DNA from: Candidatus Helarchaeota archaeon
GTDB taxonomy: Archaea; Asgardarchaeota; Lokiarchaeia; Helarchaeales; HEL-GB-A
Assembly (NCBI GenBank): GCA_016840125.1
Contig: JAEOSY010000394.1
Span: 1-51,689 of the forward strand
Length of the DNA: 51,689 nt
Direction of reading: 5' to 3'
Shown here: in pieces, positions 24,128 through 32,352 of the stretch
Layout: the number at the start of each line of letters is the position of its first letter
Numbering within the stretch: the first letter of the stretch is position 1
The notes under the pieces: generated by a model
Databases searched by the model: none
The model's input: only the letters and a program-made list of their open reading frames with translations
Told to the model about the DNA's origin: nothing
Translations under genes and position numbers: made by a program

Positions 24128-25573
24128 TTACAATCCTAATTTCCCAGGATTCATTATGTTATTTGGATCAAGCAATTTCTTCATCCCTTTGAATACATTG
24201 TAAATACCAGAGCCCAATTCTTGCTCCATAAAATCACCACGAAATATCCCGATACCATGATGATGACTAATTGACCCTCCGTTCTCAATGCAAGCCTTTA
24301 ATCCATTCATCCAAGACTTTTTAAATAATTTAGAGGCTCTTGGATCTTTTTCAGTATCTTTTTCAAGCATTACGAAGATTAAATACATACTACCTCCTTC
24401 AAGATAAAAATGAGACCAATGAGCCATAACGGTAACTCTTTTACTTTGGATAGCATCCTTCATTTTGTAAAATAAATTTTCAAGATTATCATATGTAGTG
24501 ACCACATCAATTACATCTGCCAATACGTTCATTTTGATGTAATCCGGATTCGGATAATACATATTCAGTCTATTTTTAAACCAGATTTTCCCACCCTCAT
24601 CCCCCATATCTTTAGCGCCTTCTTTTAGACATATTTCACTACAAATCTTCTTCTGATATTTAACAAATTCTTTGGTTTCGTTATAACCATCAAAGGATAA
24701 TGTGAGATAACTCTCTTCTTTTCCGATGTCGTCGATATGATAGACCATTCGTGCCTCAACAGATTCATATAAGCGAATGATTGACGGTCTGATTCCAGCA
24801 TTCATGATCTTTTTTACGGCCCTCAACCCCGCAGCAAGTGTCGGAAATAAAAAACCAGCGAATTCTCGAACGTCTGGATTCCTCTTTATACTTAGACAAG
24901 TATCCGTAATGATACCGAATGTACCCTCCGTCCCGATAAATAATTCATTAAAATTAGGTCCAACCGCTTTTCGAGGAACACGGGAAGGATTGGTGTGGAC
25001 AATTTCACCATTTGGAAGCACGACCTCTAAATCTAGTACCATATCTTCAATGTTTCCATATAAAGATGAAAGAGCACCCGCAGATCTAGTAGCAACAAAA
25101 CCACCAATAGTGCTGGTTGTTAAAGAGCTGGGTAAATGCCCTAGTGTATAGCCTCTTTTATTTAAATAATTCTCCAAATGCTGACCGATTACCCCCGCCT
25201 GGCACAATACATAATTCGATTCCTCATGAATTTCAATCCGCTTCAATTTTTTAAGGTCTATCACAATCCCCCCAGTTAGAGCCACTATCCCACCATTAAC
25301 TCCCGCACCTCCTCCATAAGGAATAATCGGGATTTTATTGTCATTCGCTATTTTTAAGATGGGGGAAATTTGATCTACTCTCTCTACCCACATAATGTAA
25401 TCAGGATGTGGTTGTTTTAAGATGGAGGGAAGGCGATATTGCATGATCTTCAATGGGAATGAATCTCGACTATAGGCTATTTTATCGGCTTCATCAGTTG
25501 AGATATTTTTTTCACCAACGACCGATTTCAATTCATTAAATACATTAGGTACCAATTTAGGACACACATCCAA
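24128..25573 (-). CDS. FAD-linked oxidase, alkyl-DHAP synthase-like
   Basis: 481 residues. The N-terminal FAD domain has IPIIPYGGGAGVNGG and STIGGFVATRSAGALSSLYG followed by NIEDMVLDLEVVLPNGE and FIGTEGTFGIIT. These match the alkylglycerone-phosphate synthase (AGPS) form, which reads YGNIEDLV, better than glycolate or lactate oxidases. The C-terminal motif is GGSISHHHGIG (HHH at about 437-439), the triple histidine of AGPS; glycolate oxidases have EHGIG-like sequence here. The start is probably TTG at 25573; a TATA-like stretch just upstream implies a leaderless mRNA. The gene leads an operon with an Fe-S CCG subunit, glpD and glpK. AGPS swaps the acyl of acyl-DHAP for a fatty alcohol; a DHAP- or 2-hydroxyacid-linked dehydrogenase remains possible. 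Confidence 0.75.
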   Translation of the reverse strand: MDVCPKLVPNVFNELKSVVGEKNISTDEADKIAYSRDSFPLKIMQYRLPSILKQPHPDYIMWVERVDQISPILKIANDNKIPIIPYGGGAGVNGGIVALTGGIVIDLKKLKRIEIHEESNYVLCQAGVIGQHLENYLNKRGYTLGHLPSSLTTSTIGGFVATRSAGALSSLYGNIEDMVLDLEVVLPNGEIVHTNPSRVPRKAVGPNFNELFIGTEGTFGIITDTCLSIKRNPDVREFAGFLFPTLAAGLRAVKKIMNAGIRPSIIRLYESVEARMVYHIDDIGKEESYLTLSFDGYNETKEFVKYQKKICSEICLKEGAKDMGDEGGKIWFKNRLNMYYPNPDYIKMNVLADVIDVVTTYDNLENLFYKMKDAIQSKRVTVMAHWSHFYLEGGSMYLIFVMLEKDTEKDPRASKLFKKSWMNGLKACIENGGSISHHHGIGIFRGDFMEQELGSGIYNVFKGMKKLLDPNNIMNPGKLGL

Positions 25574-25578
25574 ACATA

Positions 25579-25605
25579 ATGTTCTAAAATATATTGAATT
25601 TGAGC
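25579..25605 (-). promoter_or_regulatory. TATA-like promoter of the G3P operon
   Basis: On the minus strand the sequence reads TTCAATATATTTTAGAACATTATG just before the TTG start. A TATA box about 15-28 bases from the start codon leaves a leader of a few bases at most. Inferred from position only. Confidence 0.4.
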
Positions 25606-25623
25606 TATTTTATTGTATTTTTT

Positions 25624-26541
25624 TCAAGCATATTTTGTGACGAGTGGTTCGTCATGCGGTTCTGGTAAAGGATATAACTTCCTTCGTTCTTTGAGACGCC
25701 CTCCAAAGTACCCAAATACAAGGGCAATTAATAACAATAGTGGCGAAAAGGCAATGTACCAAAGAAACGCATTAACCTCTGCAAATTCTACAATGAAAGG
25801 CGAAGTAAGAAATATAATGCCACCGATGCTCAGGCCTAAAAAGATAGCAGCCCAAACACCATGTTTCCGATCTCCTGCGATATAGCCGGCTATGATGGTA
25901 GGTAAAGAGAAGATTATACAAAAGACTAACATAAGAGCGCCGATTATGGTTAGTGTAAGTGTCTGTATCGCTTGGAGGTCGCTTGGATCAAATCCATCAC
26001 TGAAGATTATGTCGGCTACACCATAGTCTCCCGGATTTAAATTCTCTAGTTGTAATATTGCTGGAATAAACGCCAAAACAATGATTCCAATCATTAAGAT
26101 CCCAGCCACGACTCCTAAAAATGTCCTTAATTTCGTTCTAGAGGCAACTTTCTTTTCAAGCATAAGATCTATAGTATAATTAAATTCTTTATATTCAGTA
26201 ATGTCAGTAACTGGCCTTTCTCTTAGTTGTTTTTGGAAAAGATTACTAAATTCAGTAAGGAATTCATCTAAAATATTACGAATTAAGATATTATTATCCT
26301 TGGAATCTGCAACAACCATCCCAATCAAGGGGATTGGTCCAGCGTTATATCTTAAAATAGAGAGCTGTTCTCCAGTCTGTAGTTTCAAAGATTGCATACC
26401 GGAACCCAAAGCCTCAGTAGCAAAAGAACCTAGGGCGTTAATAAATCCAGAAATCAACTGATTATCGATTTGAGTCTTAATGAAATGTTTTGCAAAAATG
26501 CAGACACCATTCTCTGTAGTGATGTAAAATGAGTGTAACAT
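25624..26541 (-). CDS. Longin-like domain protein with C-terminal TM segments
   Basis: 305 residues. The first 120 or so read as a longin-like fold (HSFYITTENGVCIFAKHF, QLISGFINALGSFATEALG, IGMVVADSKDNNILIRNILD). The remainder has about four hydrophobic segments (GVVAGILMIGIIVLAFIPAI, about 140-160; LTLTIIGALMLVFCIIFSLP; GVWAAIFLGLSIGGIIFL; YIAFSPLLLLIALVFGYFGG) and ends in a basic tail. It is thus a cytosolic longin-like sensor on a membrane anchor. The architecture is shared by the next upstream gene (26909), although with the order of parts reversed. Function is unknown; vesicle or GTPase biology is suggested by the family. Confidence 0.6.
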   Translation of the reverse strand: MLHSFYITTENGVCIFAKHFIKTQIDNQLISGFINALGSFATEALGSGMQSLKLQTGEQLSILRYNAGPIPLIGMVVADSKDNNILIRNILDEFLTEFSNLFQKQLRERPVTDITEYKEFNYTIDLMLEKKVASRTKLRTFLGVVAGILMIGIIVLAFIPAILQLENLNPGDYGVADIIFSDGFDPSDLQAIQTLTLTIIGALMLVFCIIFSLPTIIAGYIAGDRKHGVWAAIFLGLSIGGIIFLTSPFIVEFAEVNAFLWYIAFSPLLLLIALVFGYFGGRLKERRKLYPLPEPHDEPLVTKYA

Positions 26542-26619
26542 ATTTCTACTAAAAGAGTAGTAATTTATATTATTACTGAATTAGGTAGGCAAACATTAAA
26601 TTCTTTATTTTTGGGAAAG

Positions 26620-26709
26620 TTAGGCATCACTCGTATGAGTTAAATATATTATCAAGCCTACAAACGCAAAAATAACAATGAAACTTATCAAAAGGCTCTC
26701 GAAAATCAT
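26620..26709 (-). CDS. Possible single-TM small membrane peptide, 29 aa
   Basis: A short frame from ATG at 26709 gives MIFESLLISFIVIFAFVGLI and a short polar tail (YLTHTSDA): one TM helix with Glu near the start. No strong ribosome-binding site. A longer upstream extension exists but is not sensible as a protein. It may be real, given the intergenic size, but could be chance. Confidence 0.3.
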   Translation of the reverse strand: MIFESLLISFIVIFAFVGLIIYLTHTSDA

Positions 26710-26834
26710 TTTGGACCCACATCTTATTGTTTTATAATAATATAATATTTTAAAATTAAATAAGGTTTTGAACTTTTTTAGAGTCAATGTAAGGTTGAAA
26801 AATAACTCAGTCAGTACAACAAATCTCAACATGT

Positions 26835-26885
26835 TTCGGTGAAATTAAACTCTGATTTGGACTCACACCAGCCTTTTTTAACAGA
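26835..26885. repeat. 51-bp copy of a secernin-gene segment (about 80% identical to 28796-28847)
   Basis: TTCGGTGAAATT...GGACTCACACCAGCC matches TTTGGTGAAATT...GGACTCATACCAGCC inside the secernin-like gene, with about 10 differences in 51 bases and the same orientation. It lies alone in non-coding DNA with no other homologous sequence beside it, so it is probably a decayed remnant of a duplicated gene. Confidence 0.5.
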
Positions 26886-26908
26886 CAGGGATTAAAGATT
26901 TGGAATGT

Positions 26909-27928
26909 CTATATTACCTTTTCGCTCAATTCAAAAATTCTTTGAATTAGGGCTCGTGTAGGTTTGAATATATCGATATTACCATTCCATTGTTCCAATG
27001 TTTCATTAAACAAAGATTGAAACTCCTGGGAAAAAAGTCTCAATTTATATTGGAGGAAATTACTCTCTTCTTTAAGAATGAGAACGAACACGAGATTTGT
27101 CGTCTGGTGAAGCATGATTTTCATATTTTGGTAGTCTATAAGCTGCAAAGGTTCGTTAGTCCTCACGATTTCGGAAAGTAACATTTGAATACCGGTAAAT
27201 CCCCCAGCTATCAGGTCAGGATCTTCCAAAGGAATTTTCTTTTCGAAGGAGAATGCATAAAGGCATATACCGGTGTCAGAAATTACATAAGTTTCCTTTA
27301 ATTTTTCTTGCCACCTAAGTTCGACCGGATACCCGAAAAATCCTTTTGCTAGAAAAAGACATCCAACTAAAGATGCTAATGGAACAATAATGGGTGAAAT
27401 GGGTGCGCCAAGGAATACCAAAACTGGAAAAGCGAGCAAAATTATACCGATACATACAAAGATAGAACTCCTTCTAACAATTCCTGTTGATTTTATCATT
27501 AAGTAAAGGTAAATTATACTGGGAACGAGGAGACCGATGCCAGTTGGTGGAGCAACCCAGAACTCTATTGTCGATGGTTCAAAATTTGAGATGATTGACA
27601 TGAAAACAAAGATTATAGAAGAGATTATTAATAATGAGGAGACTAGAAATCTTGTCTTTTTAAGGATGTTCTTCTCCAGATATAACACGACTGGTAGTGT
27701 CCCAATAACGAAAGGAATGTTACTAATCAACATAAGTACATTATTCTGGTAAAATATGTCATAATAATCATTTAAAATTCTTAATGAATACGTAAGTGCT
27801 ATTCCTAAAAACATTGTACCTGCAGCAAGGTTAAAGTTCCTTGACACATCTTTCCGTGTTAAAGATCGTCCTATAAAATAATAGGAAAAAATGTATTCAA
27901 ATACAATTGTAATGACCCATAAACTCAT
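26909..27928 (-). CDS. Seven-TM-like membrane protein with C-terminal longin-like domain
   Basis: 339 residues from the ATG at 27928 (AGGGG ahead; a TTG at 27970 would add 14). About seven hydrophobic helices fill residues 1-205. The C-terminal 130 residues look longin-like: YVISDTGICLYAFSFEKKIP, DLIAGGFTGIQMLLSEIV, LVFVLILKEESNFLQYKLR. This pairs with the neighbouring gene at 25624, where a longin-like part precedes the TM segments. Such multi-pass longin proteins suit a membrane receptor or scaffold that recruits a cytosolic partner. No partner can be identified from sequence. Confidence 0.6.
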   Translation of the reverse strand: MSLWVITIVFEYIFSYYFIGRSLTRKDVSRNFNLAAGTMFLGIALTYSLRILNDYYDIFYQNNVLMLISNIPFVIGTLPVVLYLEKNILKKTRFLVSSLLIISSIIFVFMSIISNFEPSTIEFWVAPPTGIGLLVPSIIYLYLMIKSTGIVRRSSIFVCIGIILLAFPVLVFLGAPISPIIVPLASLVGCLFLAKGFFGYPVELRWQEKLKETYVISDTGICLYAFSFEKKIPLEDPDLIAGGFTGIQMLLSEIVRTNEPLQLIDYQNMKIMLHQTTNLVFVLILKEESNFLQYKLRLFSQEFQSLFNETLEQWNGNIDIFKPTRALIQRIFELSEKVI

Positions 27929-27990
27929 TTCCCCTTTTTGAAAATCTAGAAATTCAGCCAAACAAAACAACCAATTTTAGGATTGTCAAA

Positions 27991-28004
27991 GGTCTGATTA
28001 GACC
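27991..28004. repeat. Short hairpin between two minus-strand genes
   Basis: GGTCT-GATT-AGACC is a 5-bp stem with a 4-base loop, just downstream of the secernin-like gene (minus) and upstream of the TM-longin gene start. No T-run follows on the transcript, so a terminator role is doubtful. Confidence 0.2.
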
Positions 28005-28099
28005 AACTTGCGATCTTTTCCCTCGTTTTACAGACTTAAGTATTTTATCAATTTCTCTTTTGTATAATTCAGTATTAATTTTGAGTTTGATAGTATTGC

Positions 28100-29449
28100 T
28101 TAAATTAGTATAAGTCCATCCTTTTCATTTTGTTCATTCCAGAATTTGAGATAAGCTTTCCGTGGGGATTTAGAGATTTCCATGCTTTTTATAGTTTGTA
28201 TTAAATTTTCAATCAGAGGGAAATTTTTACTCAAAGCGCTTGAGCTGATTGCATTTAGTTCATCAATGAGTTTATCCTTCTTAATTGTATTTACTTTTTG
28301 TTTGATGATGTTAATATCATGAATGAACTGTTTTTCTAATTCAATATTCTTCTCAATTATTATGGGAGCTCTTGTTATATAATCCATTAAAACAAGGCGG
28401 TGCAACTTTTCGTGTTTCCACCAGAGTGATTCATTATCATTGGTAAGCAAAGGAGTTTTCATTGAACGTAAAGATTCTGGAGATTCGAAGAAAAATGGTT
28501 TGAAGACACTTAGACATGGTGCGGAGGTTCCTGTGAGCCAATGAATTTGAAATTCCTTTGTTAAACTTGCCACATAGCTCCCAGTAGTCTGAGAGAATGT
28601 TCCAGAATTATAATGTTCACACACAGATGACATTGTTCCCTTATCGGGTCTGAACGGTGCTTTATCATGAGTTCTCAGAATATTCATCATGGTAGAGACT
28701 GTAATTTCACCTTTTTTATTTTGTAATTCATTAAGCGTGGTTGTTTGGCGGGCAACGCATCCTAAAACACTTCTGAGGTCGGGATCAGAATATGCTTTGG
28801 TGAAATTGAAATCTGACTTGGACTCATACCAGCCGTTCTTGACAGCATTTTCCACAAGTCCAGGTGATGCTATATCCCACTCATCCTGAATAGTGAGACC
28901 ATTAGAGATGGATGCCATATTCTGGACCTTTTTTGCGACCCAAAATCTACCAGCAGTTTCCAAGACCCATGCTTCATTCAAGTCAGCAATGATGAAGGAA
29001 TTATGATAGATATAATCGTGAATAACTTTGCTGGCTACACCGCCCTGACCATATTCATCGATTAAATTAGTAATAAGATTAAGCGCTTCATAGGCGGTCT
29101 TTGATCTTTGCAACGAGAGAGTCATTAAATCCATTCCAAGAAGTGCCTCTCGCTCGTATTTCTCTTTTGTGAAGACCGCTTCATTCCCCATCACTACCCC
29201 ATATTCATTTGCACCCATCTCACAACCGATTTTTAACCAAACTGGTTTAGCGAGTATTACCGCGTTGGTTTCTCCGATAACCTGTGGGACATCCACATAC
29301 TGACAATGCACTATCTCGCCCTCTTGATGGTCCGCTCTTGGAATGAATACGATTGCATGTACCTCACCCGGATCTCTATCGCTATTTTTGGCAAAAATCA
29401 CTGAGCCGTCCTCTGTTGAGTCACCTAGCGCCACTATAGTATCGCACAT
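28100..29449 (-). CDS. Secernin-like peptidase, family C69
   Basis: 449 residues. The second residue is Cys in MCDTIVALGDSTEDGSV, so the catalytic N-terminal nucleophile of the C69/Ntn family is exposed after Met removal; FAKNSDRDPGE follows, the classical signature of secernins and C69 dipeptidases. Further conserved pieces are GANEYGVVMGNEAVFT, GMDLMTLSLQRSKTAYEAL, and IADLNEAWVLETAGRFW. It hydrolyses dipeptides in bacteria; secernins in animals affect secretion. No signal peptide. It is the best match to a eukaryote-type secernin, though bacterial relatives exist. A 51-base fragment similar to it lies at 26835, a probable remnant. Confidence 0.85.
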   Translation of the reverse strand: MCDTIVALGDSTEDGSVIFAKNSDRDPGEVHAIVFIPRADHQEGEIVHCQYVDVPQVIGETNAVILAKPVWLKIGCEMGANEYGVVMGNEAVFTKEKYEREALLGMDLMTLSLQRSKTAYEALNLITNLIDEYGQGGVASKVIHDYIYHNSFIIADLNEAWVLETAGRFWVAKKVQNMASISNGLTIQDEWDIASPGLVENAVKNGWYESKSDFNFTKAYSDPDLRSVLGCVARQTTTLNELQNKKGEITVSTMMNILRTHDKAPFRPDKGTMSSVCEHYNSGTFSQTTGSYVASLTKEFQIHWLTGTSAPCLSVFKPFFFESPESLRSMKTPLLTNDNESLWWKHEKLHRLVLMDYITRAPIIIEKNIELEKQFIHDINIIKQKVNTIKKDKLIDELNAISSSALSKNFPLIENLIQTIKSMEISKSPRKAYLKFWNEQNEKDGLILI

Positions 29450-29531
29450 GTAAAATCCTCTTTTATTCTAAATTCTATATAATCAAATCTAATAATCAAG
29501 TTTTTGAATAGGAAAAAATAAACCTTTCAGT

Positions 29532-29987
29532 ATGAGCTTTCCAAATCCGATTGAAAAAACCCTCCAATTAATTCAAAATTTAAAACTCTTTACTGAAGTG
29601 AAGGGCATAGATAAAATCCATACTGAAGTTCGGGGGTTGTTAAGAGATATTTACGATTTATTTATGGGCTTGGAATCCTTTAACCGGAAAAAGAGACTTG
29701 CCCTATTAAAGCTCGCACACTTGTTTCCCAAGACTTTGACTACTTCAGACCTCAGAAATGTCATGGAATATAGCGAGAACACCTCGCTGAGTTACGTTCG
29801 GAATGAGATTAAGGAACTGGAAGATGCGAACTTAATTGTTATCAATAAATTTAAGGATAAAAAACTCCCATTCCAAATCCAGATCAACCACAATCACAAA
29901 TTGATGCGCCTTTTAATTGCCTTGACGAGTTTTGGTACAGCATACAAAGAAATGGTTGAAGAGCAGGTGGAGGAAGGCAATGAGTAA
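29532..29987 (+). CDS. Winged-helix regulator, small
   Basis: 151 residues. Residues 55-115 give a winged helix: LALLKLAHLFPKTLTTSDLR, then SYVRNEIKELEDANLIVINK with a basic wing (KFKDKKLPFQIQ). It resembles MarR/ArsR-like regulators in form without a clear family match. It is the first of three genes on this strand; the next overlaps it by 8 bases, so a single operon with two membrane proteins is likely and this gene may control it. Confidence 0.65.
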   Translation: MSFPNPIEKTLQLIQNLKLFTEVKGIDKIHTEVRGLLRDIYDLFMGLESFNRKKRLALLKLAHLFPKTLTTSDLRNVMEYSENTSLSYVRNEIKELEDANLIVINKFKDKKLPFQIQINHNHKLMRLLIALTSFGTAYKEMVEEQVEEGNE

Positions 29988-30678
29988 TATGAATTCTTCG
30001 AATATCGATGAGGAAGTTCTAAAGTTTTTAAAGGGATTGCGCCGATATATAACACTGCGAGCTATTGCCATTTACATTATCGTTGGAGGGGCTACAGTAG
30101 CGTTTGGATTTATATTTTATTACCTAGCTTATTCCTTTCTGCCACTTTATGCGGATTTAACATTTATTTTGATCATGATAGGATTCGTAGTTGGTTTAAA
30201 TGTTATACTACAACGGAGTTTACTTATACACCACTTACCACCCTATACATTAGAGATTGTGAAAAAAGCCAGATTTAAAATCAGAGAAGTAAGGCAATTT
30301 ATTTTTAAACGGGCGAATGTCTATCCAACCTCGACTATTTTTATTAGAATCGGATTAATTGTTGGTTATCTCCCTTTTTTTGAGTTGCGTTTTAGAAGTT
30401 ATAAAATGAGTCTTACAAGTGCGAAGCTCTCAGATAAGGATGATTTACTAGGTTCGTTAATTGTAAGAAGGATTGCAGAGAAAAATCTTTTGGCTTGGGA
30501 CCAAGAGAGTGAAAGCAAAAGGAAAGGGTTCACTCGAAAAAAAATCGGTGGTCTTCGATTTAAAACTATTTGTTTACCGGAGGAGATGACAGGGCGCTTG
30601 TTGCAGATGGGAAAAGCAATTAGAGAATGGGAAAAAGCTATTGAAAAAATTGCGAACATTGCCCTATCTGATCTATAG
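29980..30678 (+). CDS. Membrane protein with two TM helices and helical cytoplasmic domain
   Basis: 232 residues from the ATG at 29980, which overlaps the previous stop by 8 bases; a TTG- or ATG-led extension (29932) would reach into the upstream gene. Two TM segments occur near the N-terminus (AIAIYIIVGGATVAFGFIFY and LTFILIMIGFVVGLNVIL). After that comes a basic, helical cytosolic part with two further weakly hydrophobic stretches. No family recognised. GAGGAAGG lies just before the start, inside the upstream gene. Likely a partner of the polytopic protein encoded next. Confidence 0.6.
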   Translation: MSNMNSSNIDEEVLKFLKGLRRYITLRAIAIYIIVGGATVAFGFIFYYLAYSFLPLYADLTFILIMIGFVVGLNVILQRSLLIHHLPPYTLEIVKKARFKIREVRQFIFKRANVYPTSTIFIRIGLIVGYLPFFELRFRSYKMSLTSAKLSDKDDLLGSLIVRRIAEKNLLAWDQESESKRKGFTRKKIGGLRFKTICLPEEMTGRLLQMGKAIREWEKAIEKIANIALSDL

Positions 30679-30690
30679 GAAGTAGAAATC

Positions 30691-31821
30691 ATGTCTTCAG
30701 TGACTTCATTAATAGGGCGCTTTTTCAAAGGAATAAAAGCGTATTTTGGTGCGGAATTTCGGTATTATACCATAACGTTCTTCTTCTTTTTAATTTTAGT
30801 CGCAATTTTTGCACCTCTTTTCATCATATTAGATGTAAAGGCGTTAAATAATATTGAGATAGTCTATATTGTTGGTTCTTCAAGCGCCTTAGTTTATCTA
30901 ATTTACATGTTTTTAACGATGAGTTCAGGAGTGCGTGAAATCTTCTTCCGAACAAAATGGAAGTATCTTTTCGGGATTCTGGTCCCTTTTGGAGGAACAG
31001 TAGGGTTAAGCTACCTTATATTTCGACTCATTGGTGTGATTCCAAACCAACTAGAAGATATTGTAAATATTGCCTTGATAGTTGCCTTTCTAATTTGGCT
31101 CGTTGTCCAATTAATTGCCTTTGGGTTGCTTAGTAAAGATATTGATTTATATTTATTAGAAAAAGTCGAAAATAATGACGTTGTGGCTAAAAGGCGTCTA
31201 ATTATTTTTTCGCTACTCTTCGAAGCTGGGATAATTGCATATCTATTTTTATTGAGAAGAGGATTTACTAATGTCCAGAAACATATACTTCCATTTAATC
31301 TACCGTTTGATCTCTGGATTCTGCCAATAATAATCACAGTTCTAGCCAGTGTACTTTTAATAATCTCACTAATTAGAAAAAAATACCATTCAGCATTCTT
31401 TTCAACCAGTTTTATTCTTATTTATAGTTTATACCTACTCTATCACATTGGTTATTTAATGATTTTATATTATGTTCCCCCAGAATTATATGTTGGCCCG
31501 ATTAGTGTTGTAACATTGGTATTTTTTGCAATTTCGATTGTTTACACACTTCAGGCAATTTCTGGAACAATTAAATCGAGATCTGAAAAATGGTGGCAAC
31601 CTATAAGCTTCTTTCTTTTCTCAATAGTCCTTTTATATGTGACTTGGAGTATTACACTCTTGTATAATTTAGCGACTTATGGAAGAACCCCTGATATCAT
31701 TTTAGAGGAGACTTTTTGGGCTATAAATCATTTTATTTCATATATCTTTGGTATTATTCTATTAATCGTAACGGTATTTGTTTTTACGAGGAAGTTGAAA
31801 ATAAAAAAAGAAGTGGAGTAA
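30691..31821 (+). CDS. Polytopic membrane protein, about ten TM segments
   Basis: 376 residues, strongly hydrophobic throughout. About ten helices are visible, for example TITFFFFLILVAIFAPLFII, YLFGILVPFGGTVGLSYLIF and LPIIITVLASVLLIISLI. It has no ATP-binding or other catalytic motif and I recognise no family. GGAAGT precedes the ATG. It ends immediately against the end of the longin/HTH gene on the opposite strand (stop codons abut at 31821/31822). Probably works with the preceding membrane protein, as their genes are 12 bases apart. Confidence 0.6.
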   Translation: MSSVTSLIGRFFKGIKAYFGAEFRYYTITFFFFLILVAIFAPLFIILDVKALNNIEIVYIVGSSSALVYLIYMFLTMSSGVREIFFRTKWKYLFGILVPFGGTVGLSYLIFRLIGVIPNQLEDIVNIALIVAFLIWLVVQLIAFGLLSKDIDLYLLEKVENNDVVAKRRLIIFSLLFEAGIIAYLFLLRRGFTNVQKHILPFNLPFDLWILPIIITVLASVLLIISLIRKKYHSAFFSTSFILIYSLYLLYHIGYLMILYYVPPELYVGPISVVTLVFFAISIVYTLQAISGTIKSRSEKWWQPISFFLFSIVLLYVTWSITLLYNLATYGRTPDIILEETFWAINHFISYIFGIILLIVTVFVFTRKLKIKKEVE

Positions 31822-32346
31822 TTATTCGGTATTAAAAGCCCAGATAGTTTCGCGTCCCTTTTTACCATCGCGCTTCACTTTCCCGGAGAGCACGAGATCA
31901 AGAAGATATCGTCTGATAGTCTGCCGATTATATTTAAAGTACTTCCGTAGTTCAGATATGGTCAGTTTCTGTTCGTCTCGAAGGACAACGACCATTTTTT
32001 CTTTCACGGTTTTAGTTTTCTGTTTTTTAGGTTTGGTCTTGGGATAATGCCGTTGAGCAAATTGCAACAAAGCTTCATAGTTCTGTTGGGCCTTTCCCCC
32101 ATCGAGAAAGAGGAGTAATAAATTCATATCTTTCGGATACGCTACTACATAGAAATTATCGAAGAAAATAGCCCGTGGTTTAATCCCATTGCCACTTTGA
32201 AACATTAGATAAAACGGAGTACAAAACTGGTTGACATCGAGTTCAAAATCTTTAGTTAAATTTTTCTCCCATTCGATTATTGGCCCTTTTAAGGTATCGA
32301 ATCCAATCATAGCGATTGATTTAACGTGATCAGATTTAAATTCCAT
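31822..32346 (-). CDS. Longin/roadblock-like domain fused to a winged helix
   Basis: 174 residues. The N-terminal 105 read as a longin- or roadblock-like fold (VKSIAMIGFDTLKGPIIEWE; FDNFYVVAYPKDMNLLLLFL). A basic linker (KTKPKKQKTKTVKE) leads to a winged helix: LTISELRKYFKYNRQTIRRY followed by LSGKVKRDGKKGRETIW. The ribosome-binding site GGTGAG is inside the end of the GTPase gene, 6 bases before the start, so the two are translated together. By position and fold it is likely a regulator or effector of that GTPase that also binds DNA or a protein. Confidence 0.7.
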   Translation of the reverse strand: MEFKSDHVKSIAMIGFDTLKGPIIEWEKNLTKDFELDVNQFCTPFYLMFQSGNGIKPRAIFFDNFYVVAYPKDMNLLLLFLDGGKAQQNYEALLQFAQRHYPKTKPKKQKTKTVKEKMVVVLRDEQKLTISELRKYFKYNRQTIRRYLLDLVLSGKVKRDGKKGRETIWAFNTE

Positions 32347-32352
32347 ATTTTT

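Larger units (their letters stand above)
26542..26908. other. 367-bp region with one tiny TM frame and a 51-bp repeat
   Basis: Only a possible 29-residue membrane peptide (26620-26709, minus) and a fragment matching the secernin-like gene (26835-26885) are seen. The latter is described separately. No other gene or RNA is convincing. Confidence 0.5.

Noticed and set aside
24128..25573. Simple naming as glycolate oxidase subunit GlcD
   Set aside because: The HHH motif and the YGNIEDM segment fit alkyl-DHAP synthase better, although the CCG partner leaves a dehydrogenase role open.
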